Part shown: positions 12,360-22,782 of the stretch, piece by piece
Numbering within the stretch: position 1 is the stretch's first letter
How the letters are laid out: each line of letters opens with the position of its first letter
NCBI RefSeq assembly: GCF_016808095.1
Contig: NC_068970.1
Location: 13,498,501-13,562,500 of the forward strand
Source: Vigna angularis
Lineage: Eukaryota > Streptophyta > Magnoliopsida > Fabales > Fabaceae
Direction: 5' to 3'
DNA length: 64,000 nt
Notes under the pieces: model-generated
Told to the model about the DNA's origin: nothing
The model's database searches: none
What the model saw: only the letters and a program-made list of their open reading frames with translations
Translations under genes and position numbers: made by a program

Positions 12360-13145
12360 AATATCATGTTACTCACAAAATTTTATCGATAAAAATAAGA
12401 TTTATTCACAAAAATCTATAAGTAAACTAAAATTTATCAACGAATATTAGGAATTTAGTTGTTAATAGATAGTTTTATGAGTAATTAATCCATGGTAAAA
12501 TTTGTTGCTAATATAAAATTTTTATTAGAAAGGAGATGAGTTTTTAATTCAACTTTAATCATATTGTGATAAAATTCGTTGATAAATCTATTGGTATTGA
12601 TTTTGTTTTAGTTCATCATAAATATGTTAGTATTGAATTTTTTAAAATTCTATTAGTAAATTGGTCAATAATTAATGTTTTGAAATTTGTTAATAAATTT
12701 ATTAGTAATTAAAATTTTGAAAATCCATTAATAAAATGAACACTAATTTTCTTATCAAATAATGTGTTGTAAATTAAATGGAGATGGATGAGAAGAAAAT
12801 GAAAATATGAAAAAAATGTGACAATAAGGACAACGACAACCATAATAATGACAATAATAATGATAATAATACCGACAACATTAACGTTAACAATACCAAC
12901 AATAAACACAACAGAGGAAGGGAGAAATACAAAGAGAGAGGAAAGAAGAAAAAAATAAAGAAGAAAAAAAAATAAAAAAGAACAAGAATAGAAGAATTTA
13001 TTGATTAATTTTATTTTATGGACAAAAAAAATCGTCAACAATTATTAACAAATATTTATCAAAAGATAATGATCAATGAATTTAAATCATAGACAATTGT
13101 TGACAAATTTTTTAATCCATCGATAAAATTTATCATAATATATAT
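12360..13145. repeat. Cluster of short degenerate repeats, possible decayed DNA transposon
   Basis: Variants of 'aaatttgttaataaatttattagtaa' and 'atcgataaaatttat' recur on both sides (12360-12740 and 13030-13145). Between them is a core of ACA/AAT trinucleotide-rich sequence (12830-12920) and a purine-rich stretch (12905-12990). Bordering subterminal repeats around an unrelated core resemble a non-autonomous CACTA-type element, but no terminal CACTA or target duplication was found. The 110-codon Ile/Val-rich minus-strand frame here is a by-product of the trinucleotide repeat. Confidence 0.3.
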
Positions 13146-13577
13146 AATTTTATTATTTTTGTCAAAAAAAATATTAAATTAAATGAATTAGGTACCTGTA
13201 CTTATTTAAATTTAAATTATTTTTAGTAACTTTCTTCCCTTAATTAATATTTTTTTGTATGAAACGAACAATGACTATAATTAATTATAAATATAAACAA
13301 TAATAAAAAATTAAAATATTTAGACTTTGTACTGTATATGTGTAAGGTTAGTAATTGTGAGAGAGGTACAACTTTAAAAGCAACCTAAATAACAGTGCAG
13401 TAGTATCAAAATAAAATAATTATAAATTTATACTTTAAGAATAAATGGTGGTGCGCGTTGAAATTATGGAGGTGCAGGAAGAAATGATCTGAAAGAAGCA
13501 ATTAAGGTTGCTCTTAACCTCCTATTGCAATATGGCCCAAACCCAATAAGGATGAATCTCCTGACTTTAGAGAGCAT
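13146..13577. other. AT-rich intergenic DNA, nothing recognised
   Basis: No gene or defined repeat was found between the repeat cluster and the Stowaway-like element. Confidence 0.5.
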
Positions 13578-13579
13578 TA

Positions 13580-14623
13580 CTCCCTCTACCACCGTATAGT
13601 GTTTCATGTATCTCCTCATTCCTCTTTTGTCCTTCCATATTTAATGTGGTGATTAAAAATTTTAACTTTCTCCAACTTCCAACCACTTCGTAAATGGTTC
13701 CCACAAACATATGAATGCACCCCATACTCCACCGCTTTCACGAAAATCAAACTCCTCTTCTTTTCCTTTTCCCTGTACTATTCTTCTATAAAAATGAAAC
13801 AAATCAAAATAAAAGCAATTAACTTTAATTAAATTAATAATAATTAGTTCATTAAATAAAACAAAATTAATTTAATTATAAATACATAATTTACTTAAAA
13901 TATAATTACTTAACTTTAACAATATCTAAAAATTAATTTACAAATCAATAAATTAATAAACTAAAAAGTAAAAAATAAATAAAAGAATTTGTTCAGCTTT
14001 CCACCTTTCTTTTATTTTTTTTTACAAACACTTTATTTATAAATAAAATAAACCTAAGGCCTCAACGGATATGGAAGATCTGTTGGACCTTCAACGAAGG
14101 AAAACACCCAAAATGTTGAAAGGCTTCAAAGGATATGGGACATTCGTTGAGCCTTCAATGGATCTCGAGAGTGTCCCATATCCGTTGCAACCTTTGGTGT
14201 TTCTCTTCTTCATCGTTTAACACAAAACAGAGCCGCATATAGAATCACTAACCTGGATCAAAGACAACAACAAAGGAAGCACCAAACTCTACAACACCAT
14301 GAATCAAGAAACAACACGAACCTACCACCAACCAAGCACCAGTACAAACCAAGCAAAGGAGAAGAAAACCGTAACAAAAAAAGTAAATTGAGGAAAGAGG
14401 AAGATGAAAAATTGGAGAAAGAGAAAAAAGAGAATAAGAGAGGAAGAGAGAAAGTGAGAGTGTAGGAGTGAGGGTGTGGTGTGCGGCTGAGTGAAAAAGA
14501 AAATAAAAATTAGGGTTTTAAAAAAAAGTTAAAAAAATAAAAGATAAAAGTAAATAAGAATATTTTTGGAATTATAAAAAATGAAAAAGGTGTAGATAGC
14601 AGTGTGTGTGACAGGGGAGGGAG
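13580..14623. mobile_element. Possible Stowaway/mariner-like element, 1044 bp
   Basis: The ends are CTCCCTC and GAGGGAG, each adjoining a TA dinucleotide (13578-13579 and 14624-14625). This matches the CTCCCTC terminus and TA target duplication of Stowaway-type mariner MITEs. Only about 7-8 terminal bases match, and 1 kb is long for a Stowaway. The interior (14060-14200) holds several alternating-orientation copies of a motif around 'caacggatatgg' / 'ccatatccgttg', which could form hairpins. No transposase frame is present. The ends could be coincidental. Confidence 0.4.
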
Positions 14624-14625
14624 TA

Positions 14626-15361
14626 ACATTCTACTTTAGATTCTCTATGTACATACTTGAACCCAAAACAACATGCACAATTACAAACTAGTACACAAAG
14701 ATAATCACAATAAAGAACGTAATCCCAAGAAGGTTAACACTCCATTCTTTATCAATTATCTACACCATACGACTAAAAGGATGGAACTGAGAAAAAAGAT
14801 GCACAATGAAATATATATTATAGAATTTCTTCTAGATTTGGTTTGGATATGAGAAGGTTATTGACTTCTTCATCTAAAACTTCCTTAACTTTCTTTGTTA
14901 TTCACCTTCTCATTAGTTGCTAATAGATAAATCTGTTTTTCTTATTAGAAACGTCTATTTCTAAGTTTAAACAAATTTAGACTCTGATATGCTGGTGGGT
15001 AGCTCCGTAAGTAGGCTTTGAAGTTTAGATCTATATCACACCAAACAACCTTAAAATATAATATACTTCTGTTTTTCCGTTTCCCATAGTTGACCATTTC
15101 TGCTGTCACTTGTTGCTATAATATAGATACACCTGTTCTCATCATATTTAATGAAATTTGACGTAGCATACATTAATAAAACTGACACTATCAAGTCATC
15201 TTTATCTAGATAATAAACATACCTGACGAAAAAGACCATTTTTACATTTTGAACAACAAGAATAACGTGTGTACACACCAATAAACATATATATTATTTA
15301 GAGCAGCACCACACAAAGTGAAGATAATAAGTTACAACAGCAACTTTGAGAACAAAAACAT
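14626..15361. other. Intergenic DNA downstream of P450 gene A
   Basis: No gene is supported. The minus-strand frame at 15051-15281 has no motif. The part next to 15361 should include the 3' untranslated region of the P450 gene. Confidence 0.5.
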
Positions 15362-17581
15362 TTAGAATGAAAAGGTCGTTGGTTTAACGTGAAGTGGTAC
15401 TTTCTTTGCGACAACAAGTCCAAATATTTCGGTCATATCTATGTCTTGTGAATCAGTTTCTGGCAGCTTCCAATCAAACCAATAAAGAAGATTAGCAAGC
15501 ATATACTCCATAGAAGCATTGGCAAAGTTAATTCCAGGACATCCTCTTCTCCCAAAACCAAACGGAATAAACTGAAAGTCTTCTTGACCTTTAAAATCAA
15601 CTTCAATATTTTCAAATCTCTCTGGCATGAACTCTTCAGGACTTTCCCAGAATTTGGGATCCCTTTGCATTGCCCATGAGTTGATATATACCGTTGTTTT
15701 TGCCGGAATATCATATCCTTTCAGTTTTACAGCAGAAATCGTTACTCGAGGAGCCAAAAGAGGAGTTGGAGGGTGTATTCTTAGAGATTCTTTTATCACG
15801 CACTTTAAGTAGTGCATTTTCTTAATGTCACTTTCTTCTACATTTGATTTATCACCTACAACTGCTCTCACTTCTTCTTGTACTTTTTTCATTATCACTG
15901 GATTTCTTAAAAGCTCAGACATGGTCCATTCTATCGCCGATGAAGTTGTGTCAGTGCCTCCCACAAACATGTCCTAAAATAATACAATAGTTAAATCTTC
16001 TTCAGATCTGTTAACGGTTCATTCAATTCTCAAGGACGAATTGTAAACTAAAAGCTTTTAATATTGTAATAAATTCAAAAAGATACTTTACATTCTATTA
16101 ATATTGTAAATTAAAAGTTTAATTAATAAATATTTTATTACACGATGTTATATGAAAATCACAGACTGTAAAAAAAAATTTAATATAATAATAATTTAAA
16201 TTAAAATTTTCAAAAGAATGAATGTCTCAAGATCATATGTCACTCTCCAACACCAAATTAAATATGGAATAAGAGTTTGTTTTCTGTCTTACCATTTCGT
16301 AATTTATTGTTAGATTTTGATAATCAAAGTTAACTTTGAGAACTAAAAACAACAATCTCAACAAAAGACCAATAAAACAAAAAAAAATCCTTTAAAAGGA
16401 ATCTAAATCTTACGTGTTCTATTTTTAAAATGATCATTGCCAAAACGAAGGTATTCATTTATATTTTAGGGTTATATATATATTCGATAACCAGGAATCA
16501 TTTGATAATTTTTCAGTAGCAAAAAGTGGATGATGATGGATTTTAAATAAAGAAAAGTTACCATAATTATTTTCTCAATTGAAAAATTATAGTTATAGAA
16601 AATGAATTTTGAGCGTGAAATATCATCACTAAACGTTACCGTTAAAATTGCTTTGATGTCATTTTTGGCGAGGTCGACGCTGAGCGTGTTATCCTTATGA
16701 AGTTGGAGGAGGACGTCCAAGAAGACTTTGTTTTTGGAGTGTTCACCTTCCCTTTTGACGCTCATCTCTTCTGCAATTACCTCATCAAATAAACTATCCA
16801 GTGCTTCAGCAGTGGCTTTGTATTTCTGAATTTTTCCAGTAACAACATCAACCCAACCCAACCAAGGAAAGTAATCTCTCACTGTGAAAGCTGTGAGATG
16901 AATCATCACTTCCCTTGCTAACTCTTTCACTCTCGTGTAACCATCTCCTGCAAACTTCCTCCCAAGAGCACATTTGCACGCAATATTATTTGATGTTGAC
17001 ATGACCATCTCACTTAGATTCACAACGTTTTCATCACTCTTGCTAGCTTCACGTAGCTTCTTCACCAACTGCGCAACTTCTTCTTCCCTGATTGCTCCAA
17101 ATGATTGCACCTTTTTCGTGCTCAGAAGTTCAAGCACACATATTTTTCTTTTCTGTCTCCAGTTTTCTCCATAGAGTGCAAAAGCAAAGTCTGTGCATCC
17201 ATAGAGTAAGATATTTGCAGCAGTGTTTTGGGGTCGGTCCGAAAAGGCTAGGTCATGTGTTTTGATTATTTCGGCGAACAAATCTACAGATGAAACGACG
17301 AGGGTTGGAGTTTGCATCTGTCCCAACTGCAACATCATTATGTCTCCATATTTTAGAGAGAGATCTCGAAGAGCTCGATGTGGCAGTGTCCCAAACTGAT
17401 GCAGATTGCCTATGAATGGGAGCTTTGGTGGAGATGGTGGCAGATTCAGATTGGTTTTGGGTTTGGATCTTCTTGCGAGCTTAAAGAATAACAGAACACT
17501 GATGAAGAAGGAAAGAGAAAGATAGAAGGTAGAAGAGAATACTCTTTCCATTTGCTCATGAGGCCATTGTTTAAGAGCCAT
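15362..17581 (-). CDS. Cytochrome P450, CYP71 family (gene A, full length)
   Basis: Two exons on the minus strand: 17581-16640 and 15973-15362, with a GT-AG intron at 16639-15974. The reading frame continues in phase 0 (...DIKAILT | DMFVGGTDTT...), giving 517 residues, normal for a plant A-type P450. The N terminus has a membrane anchor (about residues 15-34), the basic KLARRSKPK stretch and the proline-rich [13 protein letters not shown] hinge, so it should be ER-anchored facing the cytosol. Key motifs are GGTDTT (oxygen activation, 319-324), KESLR (ExxR, 376-379), PERF (431-434) and haem-binding [10 protein letters not shown] with Cys 459. It would perform NADPH-P450-reductase-dependent mono-oxygenation; the substrate cannot be told from sequence. 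CYP71 enzymes usually act in specialised metabolism. The start at 17581 is supported by the paralogue at 43720; a second in-frame ATG lies ten codons downstream. Confidence 0.93.
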
Positions 17582-17618
17582 TCTTTTTTCTCACATCTGG
17601 TAGTGTTAGTCCATCAAA

Positions 17619-17630
17619 GATTTATAAGCA
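17619..17630 (-). promoter_or_regulatory. TATA box of P450 gene A
   Basis: Minus-strand GCTTATAAATC lies about 40-47 bases before the ATG. The same motif is at a matching distance upstream of the two paralogues, implying a very short 5' leader in all three genes. Confidence 0.55.
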
Positions 17631-18070
17631 AACATACGTAGCTGCTTGGTCGTTGTTTTACTTGTTCTTCGTTAACTAATTTTATTCAATTGTTGCTGTT
17701 TTACTCTTCCTTATTAAATTCCCTTTCTTATGCATTCTTGGAATCCTTGACTTAGAAATATATTCTTATATATTATCGATTCTATCTTCTATATTTATAT
17801 TTTAAGATGTATTTAAATAATTTTTTTTAATTTTAAATTAAAATTAAAAATTATTAAAATACTTCTATGTATATATTTTTTTATGAATAGAAATTTTTTT
17901 TTGTCAACTAAAATTTAGTATACACTTTGATGTTACCATAAGTTAACAAATGTCCTATATATAATACTTATATTTTCTTATTACATCATAATCGTATCGT
18001 CTACCGTTTTTCTTCTCTCTCTCAAGTTATACCATATCCATTCAGATAGCGTATATAGATCATTTTCCTT

Positions 18071-18074
<4 letters not shown>

Positions 18075-18122
<48 letters not shown>
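18075..18122. repeat. (AT)n microsatellite
   Basis: An uninterrupted AT dinucleotide run of about 24 units. Confidence 0.95.
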
Positions 18123-18124
<2 letters not shown>

Positions 18125-19448
18125 TCACATATACCATCACATTTTTTAAATATGTATATTAATCACCATAGTTGGCATAATAGACAATTTTAGAATAATT
18201 TGGTGGATTGGCCATGAAGATCTTTTAAACACCGATAGAGTTAGAAATGTCTTTTTAAGTCATAACTCCTTTTTTATATGCTAGAAAGATGTTTTTAAAA
18301 TTCTCTTTAACGTTGATATATTAAGTATATCAGTATTACAACTTTGGTTGTTGTAAATAAATTTTTAATTTTATCAAGTTTGAATATATTAATATGTTAT
18401 TATAACATTATTCATTTTCAATGTTTAATGTTTTACATCGTATATGCATTGACAGGATCGTCTCAAAAGACCATATTGTCTAACAACTCATTTTTTGAAG
18501 TTTAACATACAACACTTAACGAAATATTGCTTAGTAAGTGAAGCGTCTAAAAGAAATGCTTACTAAAAACACCGATAAGCGCAAGCAAATTAAAAATGAC
18601 ATGTCAAAATTTATAAAAGTTAAAACAATGTTTAATAAAAAGCACGTCTAAGACAAGTAGTGTTAAAAGCTGAATATATTATACTGAAAAGCACATACTT
18701 ATGCCAAACGTTAAGTTTTACATAACATGCCTAACTTGTCTCTTAAAGTAAAAACATTAAGGGCATGAACGTACTTCACCTCTACTTTCTTTCTGTTTAT
18801 ATATGCAGATAATGACAATATCAAGCTTTATTTAAAAGTTCTGCACAAGGATCAGAAAGACGTTAAGAGATTGGAAAACATTTTGAGAATGCTTCCTTAA
18901 AGCCTTATGCTTTGTCCAAAGTCATATACATTATCACTGCTAAAACAATGCTGCTCTTCCCAAGACGTAAAACAATAGCTATCTTCGTACCTAAGGACAT
19001 TTCTCTCAAGGAGGTCAACTCTTGAGTGACATATCTTTTTCGAAGATGACTATATAAAAAGAACTTGGTGAAGAGAAAAAAACAACAATAATTATTTGAA
19101 TCTTTTCGTTGTTATTTTTCTTCTAAGTTCACATCGTCTAAGTCTTTCTTTAAAGAGAAAAAGTGTTTTCAAGTTTTTAGATTTAATTGTATTTGAATCT
19201 ATCATCTAATTTCAAGTAAGACTTTTTGTACCGGTTAATGCTTCAAACGGTATAAATATGAAACTTTTTATATTCAAAATGGATATAAAAAGTCTAGGTC
19301 ATATATTATACATTCCTTCCCTAGCAAACTTTTTATACTGACTTCAAAATTGGTACAAAAATTGAATACTTTCTATACTCACTACATCTATATCTGTTTG
19401 AAAATCGATATAAAAAGTATTTTTTTAACTAAACAGCTCTTTTAATCA

Positions 19449-19451
<3 letters not shown>

Positions 19452-19489
<38 letters not shown>
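19452..19489. repeat. (AT)n microsatellite
   Basis: An AT dinucleotide run of about 19 units. Confidence 0.95.
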
Positions 19490-19492
<3 letters not shown>

Positions 19493-20960
19493 TATATTAT
19501 AGTTATTATTTTTATCTTTAATATTATTTCTTATATTATTATTTTATTATTAATATTATCAATAATTTTATTATTAAAATATAAAATTATTATATTATTA
19601 TTATTAATTTTATTGCTTAATATTAAAATTATTATTATTTAATATATAAAAAATTTACACTATAAAAATCCATTGTCGAATTAATAATTAAATTTAATTA
19701 AATAATTATATATAGAGTAGAATTTTTCATATTCCACAAGATTATTTTCTTTTAGATTTATATAAAATTCATTTTTTTATTTTCTATTTTTAAAGTTTCA
19801 TAAAATTATTTATAAATCCTTTTATGAAATATTAAAAAAATTGTTAGAAATAAAAAAAAATTAGGTGACATTAAAAGAAAACACGCATAGAATATAAGCA
19901 TTTAGTTTCTATATTATAAGTCATAAGTACCGTATTATACTTCGTAGGTGGTTAATCACTTCACTCGTTTCTAATAAAAAAAGTTAACATTAATTTCAGA
20001 CTCAATTATTTATCTTTGTGTCCAACTTAAACGAAAATAAAGTATGTCAAGACTCAATAACAATTGAGTTAATAAAAGTGTGTTAAGATAAATAAATGAG
20101 ACAAATATATCATATTGTAATAGAAACAAAATTAACGGTTAGAAATTCAAATACAAATTAAAAATTCTCACAAAAATGAAAAAGTTAAGTAAAACAAAGA
20201 AAAGGCGTATTGACATTAAAATTTTATATTGGGAATGATGTTATGTACGTCACTCTTATATGAATAACTCTAAATTAGAGATAGTTAATCTCTACCATTT
20301 ATACCAACAAAGATTTTCAAAAAAAGTAACGTGTGAGGTAATATGATATAAAATAATTAAATTTATTGAATATGGGTATACAAATATTTATATTAGCTGT
20401 ACAAAAAAATTAAGTTCTTTATTCTTACATAAATTTGAAGATTTAGTTTTATATGCTTAAAATTGACTGGATCTAATAATAACATAATCAAATGAAAAGA
20501 GTAATACAACCACTACGACAGCTACCTTTTGTATCTCGTGTTAGAAAAATGATTCTGAATCACGTGAATTTGTAAAACTGCGTCGCTTTCATTTCATTAT
20601 TTTATTATATATCATCGTCATTAATTTTTCTTTATGCACCCCCAATTGTACTCTCCACACTATCCCTCGTTAAAAATATACAAAAATCCCTACACCTCTT
20701 TATTTTTAATATTTTTCGAATAGGTGTTCTACACGATATTTTCGGATTCAAAAAATGCTTTCTAAAACACCCAATTCGAAATATTAAAAAAAATTGGAAA
20801 GAGTATTCCAGAAGATATGTACAGATCCAAAAACATTTTCCGTTGTACTTGTTCCAGAAATTTTTTTATATTTAGAACACTCTATTTTGAATATAAAAAA
20901 TCCAAAAACAAGTGTTTCAGATTTTAAAACACCTTTATGAAACACTTATTTTGAAATTTC

Positions 20961-20986
20961 ATATATATATATATATATATATATTC

Positions 20987-21030
<44 letters not shown>
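20961..21030. repeat. Split (AT)n microsatellite
   Basis: Two AT runs (20961-20984 and 20991-21030) separated by 'tccaaa'. They lie directly upstream of the ALG3 fragment. The poly-Tyr/Ile frames across it are artefacts of the repeat. Confidence 0.95.
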
Positions 21031-21032
<2 letters not shown>

Positions 21033-21137
21033 TTTTGGAGTTAAAATCTGGTGAGCCCATGAGACGAAGTTCAGAAATAAGAATTAGAGAGAAAGAAAAA
21101 GTGAGGGCGTTGATCGTGGAAGAATGATAAAACGGAG

Positions 21138-21690
21138 ATGGGTGGCAGAAGGTTAAAAAATAAAGAAACCATGGGCGTTGAATCGGTGGCGCCGTCGCCA
21201 CCACCTCCAAGATCGGAAGGAAAAACCGCTTTGCTCCAAAGCCCCAAGATACCCTTCTCACTGGCTCTTCTCTTCGCTGACGTCCTCCTCGTCACTCTCG
21301 CTGACGCTCTTTTCGTAACTCTCGCTGACGCTCATCTCTTCAGATACGAAGATAGATTGGGACGCTTACATGTTACAGGTTAGCAGATTTCTCAAAGGGG
21401 AGAGAGACTTTCGCAACCTCAAAGGCGACACTGGTCCTCTCATCTACCCTGCTGGCTTTCTCTACATTTACTCTGCATTTGAGTATCTTACCCAAGGACA
21501 AGTTTACCCTGCTCATGTCACGCATTCAAATTATTCTATTTCTCATTCTACTCAGTTAATCTGGGCCCTTTGCTTGCTTTCTCTATCCAAGAGAGTTCAT
21601 TCCATCTTCGTGCTTCGTCTGTATAATGACTGTATGGCCATGACACTTCTTCAAGCAAGGGCGCCAATTAACTGTAACCTTATCCATTGA
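21138..21690 (+). pseudogene. ALG3: ALG3 (Man5GlcNAc2-PP-Dol alpha-1,3-mannosyltransferase) fragment
   Basis: The translation matches the N-terminal third of plant ALG3/NOT56, the ER enzyme that adds the first lumenal mannose to the N-glycan precursor. First comes a hydrophobic start PKIPFSLALLFADVLLVTL. A frameshift near 21355 moves the conserved TKIDWDAYMLQ into another frame. Next is the diagnostic GERDFRNLKGDTGPLIYPAG block, a gap, and then WALCLLSLSKRVHSIFVLRL plus YNDCMAMTLLQA. The segment between QVYPA and WALCLL is missing, replaced by about 45 bases of intron-like sequence ending in CAG. Everything after residue ~150 of the normal protein is absent. A 24-27 base duplication repeats VTLADA. 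The intact start could be ATG 21138 or 21171. Frameshift, deletion and truncation make it a pseudogene. Confidence 0.85.
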
Positions 21691-22690
21691 CATCTACTCG
21701 AACAACTTTTCGAACAACTTTTGTGGATGAGTGACGAACCCTAAAAATCAAAATTTCCCTAATTTCATTTTCATATCATAATTGCAGAGAATGGAGCGTT
21801 CTTAATTGAATTTTCTACTTTACCCTTATTTTATTTGAATTTCCACTCTTTTAATTTAATTTTTTAATTTGAAATTTAAAATAATAGAATTCATCCACAT
21901 TTTTTATGACACGTGTGTTAAAACAACACTGTCAACATGTTAGGTGACACAATACTTAACGTCGTCTGATCAATTTAACAGAAAAACCCTATTTAATTCA
22001 ATTTTACAAAAATAAGGACCTAATTGAGACGTCAGATAAGAAATGGTCGTATTTGAGATTCTCGACAAAAATTCGACAAAAATAAGAACTTATTGAGAAA
22101 TTAAACCAATCTAAAAATATAATCTAGAATAGTCATTCCATATTTAACAGATGTTCTGAAATGTGTTTTTGGATTTTGAACACTTGTTTCGAAATTTTTT
22201 TTGGAATCCTCTCGTAAGAATGGGATAAGATAAGTTCTTGGAGTTTTAACTTTAAGCGTTCCACTTTTATAGGCTTTGAATTTGAGATCTATTTCACATC
22301 AAATGAATAACATATTACTAATCTTCCAATGTTTGCCCTTTGCTTAAGTGACCAACAAAACACAACATCATATCAATGTTTTGTGTAATTAACATTTGAA
22401 TGAAGACTTTTTTTTCGGATAGAGACTATGGGCGGTGGCAGTGTCCGTTTAGTAGCTTCCTAGCGCTGGATTGGACAAAATCCCAAAGTGAGGATGCGCG
22501 GTTGCAAGCCAACAACTCTTACCTAAAACAATTATTGGATTTCTATTTTTCTTATTTTTAAATATTATCATCAAAATATTGTTTTAATGGTTAAATATGT
22601 TTTATTCTAAATTTTACTAATTTTAATATATTTTTAAAATTATATGTATCAATGGAAGTATTGAGACGTATCCAACTAGTAAATAATATG
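21691..22690. other. Intergenic DNA between ALG3 fragment and P450 gene B
   Basis: No gene is seen. Around 22152-22200 lies a motif resembling 'gaacacttgtttcgaaat' that also occurs, in direct and inverted form, left of the ALG3 fragment (about 20896-20960). Confidence 0.5.
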
Positions 22691-22782
22691 TATAAATATT
22701 TATACAGGACCGTATACATATCCAACTAGTATAACAAACATGTTACAATATAACAAAAAGAGAACATATAGTAGAAGTTTAC

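Larger units (their letters stand above)
17631..20960. other. AT-rich intergenic DNA upstream of P450 gene A
   Basis: No gene is seen. Two AT microsatellites lie here (18075-18122 and 19452-19489). Around 19205-19430 several variants of 'ctttttataccg' / 'cggtataaaaag' appear in both orientations, like subterminal repeats of decayed CACTA-type elements, but no termini could be assigned. Confidence 0.5.

Noticed and set aside
12709..13041. 110-codon Ile/Val/Phe-rich minus-strand frame resembling a membrane protein
   Set aside because: It comes from AAT/ACA trinucleotide and purine-rich low-complexity DNA and has no motif.
20912..21127. Tyr/Ile-rich open frames over the AT arrays (also at 41213-41496)
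   Set aside because: They are translations of TATATA repeats and exist on both strands.
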